From Ignavibacteria bacterium (GTDB taxonomy: Bacteria > Bacteroidota > Ignavibacteria > Kapaibacteriales > UBA2268): a DNA stretch of 32,428 nt. The position numbers and the translations under genes were made by a program. Each line of letters starts with the position of its first letter. Position 1 is the stretch's first letter. The notes under the pieces were generated by a model, which worked only from the letters and a program-made list of their open reading frames with translations, made no database searches and was not told the DNA's origin. The stretch spans positions 1 to 32,428 of the forward strand of contig JAAYTD010000086.1 in assembly GCA_012518115.1 (NCBI GenBank). The letters are read 5' to 3'. Below, piece by piece: positions 23,431 through 30,479 of this stretch.

Positions 23431-24393
23431 ATGAAGAAACAAGATAAAAAGAATTTTTTCGATACCTTGAGACTATTTTTGCGTAAACATAAAGAAAAAG
23501 CAAAAGAAAAAGAAGAAGCAAGGAAGAAACTATCAACAACCGAAACTATACTATCTTTTATAAAAACTGTGGTAGGAGCCTTAGTGTTGGTTATGTTTTT
23601 ACATAGTTTATTAATAGCTTCTTTTATTGTACCAACAGGTTCAATGGAAAATACTGTAATGGCTGGAGATTTCTTATTAGTCAATAAAATTTATGGTGCT
23701 TCTACGCCACAAATTATTCCTTTTTTGAATATACCGCTTCCTTACAAAATATTATTTTCAATTTCTGACCCTGAACGTGGTGATGTCATTGTTTTTGTTT
23801 TTCCTGGCAATAGAGATGAAGTTGAAGCAAGCGAATTTCAGTATTATCTAAAACGATGTGTAGCCTTACCTGGAGATACTGTACAGATAATAGACAACAA
23901 ATTATATGTGAACAACAAACTTCAACCAATTGCAAAAAATGCTATTTTTGATAATAGAGTTTCAACTGACAAAATGGAAGCTTTAGTCACTTTTCCTAAA
24001 GGATTGAACTTTCTTCATGATAACTATGGTCCTCTTCGTGTTCCTAAAAAAGGTGATACAATTTTTATCAATCCTTTAAATTACTATCAATGGGACATTT
24101 TTATTCAACGTGAAGGACACACTATTTCTTTAAGTGGCAATAGTATAAAAATAGATGACAAAATAACAACCCAATATATTGTAGAACAAGATTATTACTT
24201 TGGTATGGGTGATAATCGTGACCATAGCTCTGACAGTAGATACTGGGGATTTATCCCACGAGAAAATATACTTGGCTCCCCTATTATTTGTTGGTTTTCT
24301 TGGGAAATGCGAGATCATTATGGAAATGAATACTCTTTATTAGAAAAGTTTACAAAAATTCGTTGGGGAAGAATGTTTAGAACAATAGATTAA
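23431..24393 (+). CDS. lepB: signal peptidase I
   Basis: LepB removes signal peptides from exported proteins at the outer face of the inner membrane. The 320-residue protein has a charged cytoplasmic N-terminus (1-34), one transmembrane segment (about 42-67) and the catalytic Ser71 in PTGSMENT. The general-base Lys141 lies in YLKRCVALPGD. The C-terminal box is GMGDNRDHSSDSRYWGF. An insertion of about 60 residues between the Lys box and the DNRDHSSDS box makes it longer than many homologues. Many genes in this window carry type I signal peptides it would process. Confidence 0.95.
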   Translation: MKKQDKKNFFDTLRLFLRKHKEKAKEKEEARKKLSTTETILSFIKTVVGALVLVMFLHSLLIASFIVPTGSMENTVMAGDFLLVNKIYGASTPQIIPFLNIPLPYKILFSISDPERGDVIVFVFPGNRDEVEASEFQYYLKRCVALPGDTVQIIDNKLYVNNKLQPIAKNAIFDNRVSTDKMEALVTFPKGLNFLHDNYGPLRVPKKGDTIFINPLNYYQWDIFIQREGHTISLSGNSIKIDDKITTQYIVEQDYYFGMGDNRDHSSDSRYWGFIPRENILGSPIICWFSWEMRDHYGNEYSLLEKFTKIRWGRMFRTID

Positions 24394-24431
24394 TTTAATA
24401 TATATTTAGACATATTTAGAGGAAAATAAAG

Positions 24432-24839
24432 ATGCTTTCAAGTTTCGGTGTAATTTTAGTTTTTTTTATTTTTGCATTATTACTTGTCGCTGCAGCTATT
24501 ATTACAGCAGCTATAATTCGTCCAAGTCATCCAAATAAAACTAAGCTAATGAACTATGAATCTGGTATAGAACCGGTAGGAACTCCTTGGATTTTATTTA
24601 ACACAAGGTTTTATTTAATAGCTTTAGCCTATATTATTTTCGATGTTGAGTTAGTTTTACTCTTCCCTTGGGCTGTTTCATTTAGAGGATTAGGATGGTC
24701 TGCTTTTATTGCAATGTTAATATTTGTTTTTATACTTGTTCTTGGACTTTTTTATGATTGGGCAAAAGGTTATTTAGATTGGGATAAACCTAAACCTTAT
24801 ATCCCGGAATTAAAAGATTTTATTGATACAAAAGAATAA
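24432..24839 (+). CDS. nuoA: NADH-quinone oxidoreductase subunit A
   Basis: NuoA is a small membrane subunit at the joint between the quinone site and proton-pumping arm of complex I. The 135-residue protein has three hydrophobic helices and the signatures [10 protein letters not shown] and [20 protein letters not shown] with the conserved acidic residues. A purine-rich GAGGAAA lies about 10 bp before the start, one of the few Shine-Dalgarno-like sites here. It is followed by nuoB after 11 bp. Confidence 0.95.
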   Translation: MLSSFGVILVFFIFALLLVAAAIITAAIIRPSHPNKTKLMNYESGIEPVGTPWILFNTRFYLIALAYIIFDVELVLLFPWAVSFRGLGWSAFIAMLIFVFILVLGLFYDWAKGYLDWDKPKPYIPELKDFIDTKE

Positions 24840-24850
24840 TAGGTGTTTTT

Positions 24851-25393
24851 ATGGGTTTATTAAATAAATTAGACAATCCTTATGACGGAGGAGGATTTGT
24901 TTTAGCTAGAGTTGAAGACGTTCTAAATTGGGGACGTGCAAAATCAAATTGGTATTTACAATTTGGATTAGCGTGCTGTGCGATTGAATTTATGGCATTA
25001 AATGCTTCTCATTATGATTTAATGCGTTTTGGTTGTATTCCACGTTCTAGTCCACGTCATGCGGATCTTATTGTTATATCAGGAACAGTTTCTTTAAAAA
25101 TGGCTGAAGTTATTAAAAATTTGTGGGAACAAATACCTGAACCTAAATATTGCCTATCAATGGGTTCTTGTGCTAATGCAGGCGGTCCTTTTTGGGAACA
25201 CGGTTACCATGTGTTAAAAGGCGTTGATAAAATCTTACCTGTTGATGTCTATATTCCGGGTTGTCCACCACGTCCTGAAGCATTTTTTGACGGAATGGTA
25301 AAATTACAAGCTAAAATTAGCAAACAAGCTATTTTTAATAAAAGAAAACGTATCGCAGAAGAAGATGCTAAATTAGGCTTACCTACATATTAA
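24851..25393 (+). CDS. nuoB: NADH-quinone oxidoreductase subunit B
   Basis: NuoB carries the terminal iron-sulfur cluster N2, which hands electrons to quinone. The four cluster ligands are in place: adjacent Cys42-Cys43 (GLACCAIEF), Cys107 (GSCANAGG) and Cys138 (IPGCPPRPE). The [15 protein letters not shown] segment and 180-residue length are typical. It is followed by a strong terminator rather than nuoC, so the remaining complex I genes must lie elsewhere. Confidence 0.97.
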   Translation: MGLLNKLDNPYDGGGFVLARVEDVLNWGRAKSNWYLQFGLACCAIEFMALNASHYDLMRFGCIPRSSPRHADLIVISGTVSLKMAEVIKNLWEQIPEPKYCLSMGSCANAGGPFWEHGYHVLKGVDKILPVDVYIPGCPPRPEAFFDGMVKLQAKISKQAIFNKRKRIAEEDAKLGLPTY

Positions 25394-25424
25394 AACAGCA
25401 ACATAATATGAAATAAAATTATAC

Positions 25425-25454
25425 AACCTCCTGTTAATTTATAGGAGGTTTTTT
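25425..25454 (+). terminator. intrinsic terminator after nuoB
   Basis: An 8-bp stem AACCTCCT/AGGAGGTT (25425-25432 with 25443-25450) with a 10-nt loop runs into TTTTTT. It closes the GWxTD-cmk-lepB-nuoAB run. Confidence 0.88.
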
Positions 25455-25456
25455 GT

Positions 25457-25487
25457 TTTGATTTTTAATAAAAAAATATTATCTTTG
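25457..25487 (+). promoter_or_regulatory. promoter of the J-domain protein operon
   Basis: TTTG (25457-25460), 19 nt and TATCTTTG (25480-25487) form a full promoter 22 bp before the start codon, directly after the nuoB terminator. Confidence 0.75.
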
Positions 25488-25509
25488 AAAATATAATTAT
25501 ACATAAATT

Positions 25510-25926
25510 ATGGGAATCTTAAATAGAATTATAAATTTAACGAGATCAAAAGTTGATTTTCGTCATAAAAAAAATGATACTTTTTATGATGATATTGATG
25601 ATCAAATACTGAAAGATATTATAGAAGAATTAAACTCAGATTATTTGAATACAAAAACCGATACTTCATCATATAAACAAAAGATGGACGAAAGTTCGCA
25701 AAACAAGCGTAAGATTCCGCAAGCAGTTATAGAAGCTTATAAAGTTTTAGAAGTATCTGAAAATGCTACTATTGAAAATATAAAATTGAACTTCAAGAAA
25801 AAAATCAAAGAATTTCATCCTGATGTTTTTGAAAATAGTAGCTTAAAAGAAAAAGAAATGGCAAAGAAAAAAACTTTAGAAATTCTAAATGCTTATAATA
25901 CTATAAAATTACATAGAAAATTTTAA
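25510..25926 (+). CDS. small J-domain (DnaJ-like) co-chaperone
   Basis: The 138-residue protein has a polar, probably disordered N-terminal half (1-70) and a C-terminal J-domain. The J-domain is marked by AYKVLEVSENATIENIK, FKKKIKEFHPD with the essential HPD at 103-105, and LEILNAYNTIK. J-domains stimulate DnaK ATPase. There is no Gly/Phe or zinc-finger region, so this is a specialised type III protein. It ends 1 bp before the rhodanese gene's ATG and is probably co-expressed with it and the activator. Which clients or partners it serves cannot be told. Confidence 0.85.
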   Translation: MGILNRIINLTRSKVDFRHKKNDTFYDDIDDQILKDIIEELNSDYLNTKTDTSSYKQKMDESSQNKRKIPQAVIEAYKVLEVSENATIENIKLNFKKKIKEFHPDVFENSSLKEKEMAKKKTLEILNAYNTIKLHRKF

Positions 25927-25927
25927 T

Positions 25928-26575
25928 ATGCAAATAAAAAAAAATATAAAAGATGCTCTGATTATAGTACTAATAGCTACTATCATTGCTATTATATATA
26001 ATTTATCTCGAAATGACAGCATACCTTTTGTGCAAATGAATAAAGAAGGTATTGTAGTTGATGATTCAGTGCTTTTTAATACAAAAAATAAAGATATAGA
26101 CTCTGTTATCCATACGAAAAATTTACCTATTGATACTACAAGTAAAATTGAAAATAATCAAGATTCTATAATCAAACAAGATACTATTATAAAAAAAACA
26201 GAACAAGAACTAGCTAGTAAAGATATAAAAAATAAAGACATAGATGAAAACAATGATTTTTTAAGTGTATCTTACGAACAGATGTTGAAAATTATAGAAT
26301 CTAATGATTTTACAATTATTGATGCACGTCATCCTGAACAGTTTAAAAAATCTCATATTAAAAAAGCTATAAACATCTATCCGTTAGATGAAGAAAATAT
26401 TGTGATTGAAAAAATCCTATCTCTTCCTTCTAATAAAACTTATATAATATATTGTGACGGTGCTAATTGTGATTTAAGCCATGAATTAGCAATTCTATTA
26501 AGAGATTTTGGATTTTCAAAACTTTTTCTTTATACAGGTGGTTGGAATGAATGGAGTAAAAAACGTAATTTATGA
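25928..26575 (+). CDS. membrane-anchored rhodanese-domain protein
   Basis: The 215-residue protein has one N-terminal membrane segment (about 9-25), a polar Lys/Asp-rich linker and a C-terminal rhodanese domain: VSYEQMLKIIE, TIIDARHPEQFKKSHI and YIIYCDGANCDLSHELA. Cys176 in CDGANC is in the position of the sulfur-accepting catalytic cysteine, and a second cysteine (Cys181) closes the loop. The domain ends LYTGGWNEW. Topology puts the domain in the periplasm. Its stop overlaps the start of the sigma-54 activator gene (ATGA). Confidence 0.85.
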   Translation: MQIKKNIKDALIIVLIATIIAIIYNLSRNDSIPFVQMNKEGIVVDDSVLFNTKNKDIDSVIHTKNLPIDTTSKIENNQDSIIKQDTIIKKTEQELASKDIKNKDIDENNDFLSVSYEQMLKIIESNDFTIIDARHPEQFKKSHIKKAINIYPLDEENIVIEKILSLPSNKTYIIYCDGANCDLSHELAILLRDFGFSKLFLYTGGWNEWSKKRNL

Positions 26576-27768
26576 ATTATATAAATAGAATTGATACGGA
26601 ATATAGACGAGCATTGCAGATGCGCTATGGAATTATTGGTGATTCTGTAGCTATTCAAGAAGCAATTAATATACTTGAAAAAGTTGCTCCTACTGATTTA
26701 CCAGTTTTAATAAATGGCGAAACTGGAACAGGAAAAGAAGTGTTTGCTAATGCTCTTCACAGCTTGAGTCTCAGAAGAAAACAACCATTTGTAAGTGTAA
26801 ATTGTGGAGCTATTCCCGAAACACTACTTGAAGCAGAACTTTTTGGACATGAAAAAGGAGCTTTTACAAGCGCAGTTGAGCAACGTGTAGGTTTCTTTGA
26901 ATCTGCTGATAATGGTACAATTTTTTTAGATGAAATAGGCGAAATGCCTATAATAACTCAAGTTAAATTGTTACGTATTTTAGAAAGTGGAGAATATTCC
27001 CGACTTGGTTCTTCTAAGGTAAACAAAGTTGATGTAAGAATAGTAGCAGCAACGAACAGAAATCTTGCAGAAGAAGTTCAAAAAAAGAATTTCAGACAAG
27101 ATTTATTTTACCGTCTTAATACCGTAAATATTATTCTGCCTCCGTTGCGTGACCATTTAGAAGATATTCCATTATATGTTAATTATTTTGGAAACAATAT
27201 TTGCGAAAAAAACGGAGATAAATTTTTAGGGTTTTCAGAAGAATCTATAGAATTATTAAAATCTATGCCTTGGCCGGGAAATATAAGAGAGCTTAAAAAT
27301 CTTGTCGAAAAAGTTGCAACTTTAGAAAAAGGTGAATTTGTTAATATACAAACGATTAAAAAATATTTACCACGAGTTGCGGGCGGATTTAATTTAGAAA
27401 GTTCAAACTTCACTACTGCTCTTGTACCTGCTTCAAAAACGCAAGAACTTGTTAATAGTGATACTCTGATTTTACGTACTCTATTGGAATTAAAACAGGA
27501 TACTACGGATATAAAACGCGCTTTAGGAAAGGTTGGAGCTGCTTTACATACAATTTCTGAAGATATAGAACTACTGAAAGATCATACTGTTGTAAACTAT
27601 ACTGAACATTTTAATCAAACTAAAAATATGACACTTGCAGAAATGGAAAAGAAAATGATCTTAGATGCTTTAGCGGAATACGATAACAACAAGCGACGTG
27701 CCGCCCAAGCTCTCGGAATATCAGAAAGGACTCTATTTCGTAAGTTAAAAGAATATGGCGAATCTTAA
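26572..27768 (+). CDS. sigma-54-type AAA+ transcriptional activator without receiver domain
   Basis: The 398-residue protein starts almost directly with the AAA+ domain: GETGTGKE Walker A (49-56), ELFGHEKGAFTSA (89-101), GTIFLDEIGEMP Walker B (115-126), ATNRNL, FYRLN and PWPGNIREL. A Fis-type helix-turn-helix lies at the C-terminus (NNKRRAAQALGISERTLFRK). The sigma-54 contact loop GAFTGA is changed to GAFTSA. There is no receiver, GAF or PAS domain, so activity must be set by level, by a partner, or by the linker (about 270-345). It overlaps the rhodanese gene by 4 bp. Confidence 0.9.
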   Translation: MNYINRIDTEYRRALQMRYGIIGDSVAIQEAINILEKVAPTDLPVLINGETGTGKEVFANALHSLSLRRKQPFVSVNCGAIPETLLEAELFGHEKGAFTSAVEQRVGFFESADNGTIFLDEIGEMPIITQVKLLRILESGEYSRLGSSKVNKVDVRIVAATNRNLAEEVQKKNFRQDLFYRLNTVNIILPPLRDHLEDIPLYVNYFGNNICEKNGDKFLGFSEESIELLKSMPWPGNIRELKNLVEKVATLEKGEFVNIQTIKKYLPRVAGGFNLESSNFTTALVPASKTQELVNSDTLILRTLLELKQDTTDIKRALGKVGAALHTISEDIELLKDHTVVNYTEHFNQTKNMTLAEMEKKMILDALAEYDNNKRRAAQALGISERTLFRKLKEYGES

Positions 27769-27870
27769 ATTATAAAATAAAATAAAATATATGTGTGTTT
27801 ATTTCGTCTAACCAAATTAGTTTATGAAAATTATAATTATAATATCACTAATATAATACAAAAATATAAC

Positions 27871-28521
27871 ATGAAAAAAAATATTTTCAGAGATATTTTT
27901 ATTGTTTTTTTGTTAACTATTATTTTTAGTAGTTGCATAAATATTAAATCTGAACTCCCTAAAATATCACTGTATAGATTAAAACAAGAAAGCACCCAGG
28001 GTACAAATGCAGCAGCAGTAATTATAGATAAAAGTATTTTTATTGAGAATTTTGCTTCGAATATGACTTTAGCTTCTGAAAAAATTGTTGTAATAGAGAA
28101 CGAAGTAAATCTAAAGAAATACGATTATCATCAATGGACTATCCCGTTAGATGAAATGATGACAGATTTTACTATAGATAGAATTAATAGATATAAATCT
28201 TTTAAAAAAGGTGTTGTCAATTCTGTTTCTATGCTGCCAGATTTAATATTAGAAGCAAGAATTGTTTCGTGCAACATCAATAATTCTAATAACAAAAAAT
28301 CACCTAATACAGTAGAACTTGTTATTTCTGCAAATATTTCTTCTTCACAGAAGACAAAACCCGGATTTACACCGATATTTTCAGAAGTTTATACTAAAAC
28401 CATTGCAAGACCTGATAATACGTTAAATTCGGCAGTTACAGCTTTAAGTAAGAGTTTGTCAGATATAGTTGATAACATACTTGTAGATATTGATAAAAAA
28501 TTAAAAGAAAATGTTAAATAA
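27871..28521 (+). CDS. ABC-transport auxiliary lipoprotein (PqiC-like)
   Basis: From the ATG at 27871 the product is 216 residues with a lipoprotein signal (LLTIIFSSC, Cys22). An in-frame ATG 78 bp upstream would put a hydrophilic stretch before the signal and is rejected. The order YRLK, IFIENFASNMTLASEKIVV, YHQWTIPLDEMMTDFTIDRI and LEARIVSCNI follows the plan of the PqiC/YmbA family, outer-membrane lipoproteins of MCE (Mla/Pqi) lipid transporters. The MCE protein and its permease are not in the window. Identity is moderately sure; substrate unknown. Confidence 0.65.
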   Translation: MKKNIFRDIFIVFLLTIIFSSCINIKSELPKISLYRLKQESTQGTNAAAVIIDKSIFIENFASNMTLASEKIVVIENEVNLKKYDYHQWTIPLDEMMTDFTIDRINRYKSFKKGVVNSVSMLPDLILEARIVSCNINNSNNKKSPNTVELVISANISSSQKTKPGFTPIFSEVYTKTIARPDNTLNSAVTALSKSLSDIVDNILVDIDKKLKENVK

Positions 28522-28522
28522 A

Positions 28523-28554
28523 TTTGTTTATTAAACCGTTTTTTCTTATTTTTA
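28523..28554 (+). promoter_or_regulatory. promoter of rnpB
   Basis: TTTG (28523-28526), exactly 20 nt, and TATTTTTA (28547-28554, one base off TAnnTTTG) place a start site at the first bases of RNase P helix P1. The TTTG begins 2 bp after the stop of the PqiC-like gene. Confidence 0.65.
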
Positions 28555-28555
28555 A

Positions 28556-28965
28556 AAAATGTAAAAAAGGCAATCGCTTTTATTTTTATAAAAGAGGAAA
28601 GTCCGAACTCCAAAGAACAGTATGCTTCGTAACGCGAAGGCAATGAATTGTAATGATTTATTGACTGATAGTGCAACAGAAAATATACCGCCTATTTTTA
28701 TAGGTAAGGGTGAAAAGGCAGTGTAAGAGACTACCGTACAGTTGGTAACAACTGTAGCAAGGTAAACCACATATTGGAGCAAAGTCAAATAGTAAAATAT
28801 AATTCCTTTAGGAATCTTAAGTTGTTCGCTTAGGTAATTACAAATAAAAGTAATTTATATTTTTGGGTAGACTGCAAGATAATAATGGCGACATTATTAC
28901 GAGATAAATGATTGCCTCTCAATTTTTATTGAAAGACAGAATTCGGCTTATTTTTTATATTTTAA
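28556..28965 (+). ncRNA. rnpB: RNase P RNA
   Basis: This is the catalytic RNA that trims tRNA 5' leaders. Conserved blocks occur in the right order: GAGGAAAGTCCG (5' strand of P4 region, 28594-28605), GCAACAGA, ACCGCC, GGTAAGGGTGAAA, GTAAGAGACTACCG, GGTAAACC, GGAGCAAAGTCAAATAG, GGGTAGACTGC, and ACAGAATTCGGCTTA near the 3' end. P2 pairs GGCAATC (28569-28575) with GATTGCC (28910-28916). P1 is almost all A-T (28556-28568 with 28951-28963). The size, about 410 nt, is that of a bacterial A-type RNA. Short ORFs on the other strand here are chance. Confidence 0.95.
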
Positions 28966-29005
28966 TTTAATTACTATATTCTAAATAATTATTAAAAATC
29001 AACTT

Positions 29006-29304
29006 ATGAAACAGTTACCAACAGATCCATTAATTTTAGAATTACTTCCTGAGTTTGTTGATACTTGGATAGCAGATATAAATGAACAATTTACACCTTT
29101 GTGTGAAGCTAAAGATAAAGACAACTTCTATCGTCTTGCTCATACTCTAAAAGGTTCAGGTTTCCAATTTGGAATAGATGAAATATGGGACTTGAAATGA
29201 TGAGATTAACTAAGGAAGAAAAATGGGAAGAAATTCCTAAATTTAAAGAATTACTGTTGAAAGAATTTGAAGAAACTAAAGAGTTGTTAAATAACTCAAA
29301 TTAA
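29006..29304 (+). pseudogene. histidine-phosphotransfer (Hpt) protein gene with a frameshift
   Basis: The first frame (29006-29200) encodes 64 residues with the Hpt signature YRLAHTLKGSGFQFG, where His46 would carry phosphate, and stops early after GIDEIWDLK. From 29188 the neighbouring frame continues GLEMMRLTKEEKWEEI and runs to TAA at 29302-29304. This is a natural helical Hpt ending of the expected total size (about 99 residues). One lost base near 29186-29188 explains both. It could be a real mutation or a sequencing error. A phosphotransfer protein would suit the nearby CheY-like genes, but no link is shown. Confidence 0.75.
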
Positions 29305-29330
29305 ATATTTTTTATAAAAGGGATGGTATT

Positions 29331-29819
29331 ATGAGATATATTATATGCTTATTTATTTGTTCTTTGCTTTTATCTATTGATTTGTTTTCACAAACCAATA
29401 TTGTAATTTTACCTTTCAGTAATTTGGATGGTGAGTATTCTCATAATCAATGGTGCTATGAATTGCAAGATTCTTTAGAAAAAGAATTAAAAGCTCTTGA
29501 TCCGGAAGAAAAATATTACAAAATTATGCCAGTTGAAGAAATAAATGAAATTCTCAGTGACTTGAATATCGATGCTAATAATCCTTTATTTGATGCGGAA
29601 AAGTGGCAAGCAATAAAAGAATTAGAAGTAGATAGAGTAATATCGGGCAACTTTCGTATTATTGCTAAAAGATATTTAATAAACGGCTATATATATTATC
29701 CGGAAACGCAATTATTAGATCCTGATTTTCAAGCTAAAGATATTTTTAAAAGAGAAGATAAAATTTTAGAAGCCCCTAAAGCTATAGCTAAAAGGTTATC
29801 ACAAGCATTTATTAAATAA
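29331..29819 (+). CDS. secreted CsgG/TolB-N-like protein
   Basis: The 162-residue product has a signal peptide (1-20, ending DLFS) and then a domain opening NIVILPFSNLDGEYS. Next come LQDSLEKELKAL, YKIMPVEEINEIL, WQAIKELEVDRVISGNFRI and INGYIYY. This alternation matches the alpha/beta domain shared by CsgG, FlgO and the TolB N-terminal domain in periplasmic or outer-membrane proteins. No lipobox is present. It may be an outer-membrane assembly or secretion accessory, but the target is unknown. Confidence 0.6.
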   Translation: MRYIICLFICSLLLSIDLFSQTNIVILPFSNLDGEYSHNQWCYELQDSLEKELKALDPEEKYYKIMPVEEINEILSDLNIDANNPLFDAEKWQAIKELEVDRVISGNFRIIAKRYLINGYIYYPETQLLDPDFQAKDIFKREDKILEAPKAIAKRLSQAFIK

Positions 29820-29854
29820 AAAAATATGTAATAAAAATAGATAGGAGTATAATT

Positions 29855-30094
29855 ATGACTATTCAACAATCGCGGGAACAAATGTATACTGCTGAAACAA
29901 TACAACCAAGAATGAATATTCAGCAAGAAATACAAAAAGGTTTACAGGAAAATGATAAAAAAGTTGGAGAAGCTATAGCTGGTGCTACAGCTAACAAACA
30001 AATACTAGCTGGTTCCAATATCAAACCTGAACAAACTTTACAGCAAACAGCTGCTGCACAAGTATCAAAAGGATATCTTGATATTAAAGTATAA
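29855..30094 (+). CDS. small Gln-rich protein of unknown function
   Basis: This 79-residue hydrophilic protein opens MTIQQSREQMYTAET. It has no signal peptide, no cysteine and many Gln, Ala and Lys residues; a helix is likely in the middle (EIQKGLQENDKKVGEAI). I do not recognise it. An AGGAG-like sequence 9-13 bp before the ATG, the 35-bp gap after the CsgG-like gene and a strong terminator after the stop support a real gene. Confidence 0.55.
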   Translation: MTIQQSREQMYTAETIQPRMNIQQEIQKGLQENDKKVGEAIAGATANKQILAGSNIKPEQTLQQTAAAQVSKGYLDIKV

Positions 30095-30120
30095 AAATCT
30101 ATGTATAGTTTGTAAAACTT

Positions 30121-30151
30121 AAAAGTCCGAAGTAAATTTCGGACTTTTTTT
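30121..30151 (+). terminator. intrinsic terminator after the small Gln-rich gene
   Basis: An 11-bp stem AAAAGTCCGAA/TTCGGACTTTT (30121-30131 with 30138-30148) runs into T's. The A-rich left flank could also make it work in reverse. Confidence 0.88.
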
Positions 30152-30479
30152 CTATCAAAAAAATACATTTTTAGGCTATTTTTTTTGGCTATTATTAGAT
30201 ACATTTATTTTTTTGGCTACTATTAGATATATTTGTTGTAAAATATTTATATGTTCTTCTCGCAATTAAAAGCTTCTAATTAGCTTATAATTCAAAAAAT
30301 AATGCAATAACAGATTTTATTTTGTTATATAATATCTAAATTTGGCAAATCATTTGTGAGAGCTAAGTTTTTCAGAAAAAAAGACGATAATAAGCTATAT
30401 TGTTATTGTTGTTTTTTATTTTTAGATTACAACTTAAATATAAAGATTTATACTTATAATTTTCGGGAAAATAAATTCT
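30152..30479 (+). promoter_or_regulatory. 330-bp regulatory region before the LamG protein gene
   Basis: No gene is seen here. Besides the direct repeats, TAAATTTG (30337-30344) matches the -7 element exactly. Overlapping it, TGGCAAATCATTTGT (30343-30357) resembles a sigma-54 promoter, with GG and TTG correctly spaced, but the conserved C at -12 is T. The start codon of the next gene is 120 bp further on. The sequence is A/T-rich throughout, so these are candidates only. Confidence 0.35.
30181..30234 (+). repeat. two-copy 26-bp direct repeat in an intergenic region
   Basis: TTTTTTGGCTATTATTAGAT (start of copy 1, 30181) and TTTTTTGGCTACTATTAGAT (start of copy 2, 30209) recur with a 28-bp period; the full 26-bp copies differ at two positions. 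The second copy runs into TATATTTG (30228-30235), a match to the -7 box, though without a TTTG at the right distance. The repeats may be operator sites. Confidence 0.55.

Noticed and set aside
27793-27870. Upstream ATG for the PqiC-like lipoprotein
   Set aside because: It would bury the lipoprotein signal 26 residues inside the protein.
28389-28788. Two minus-strand frames over rnpB
   Set aside because: They lie antisense to conserved RNase P RNA blocks and to the PqiC-like gene end, with no recognisable protein features.
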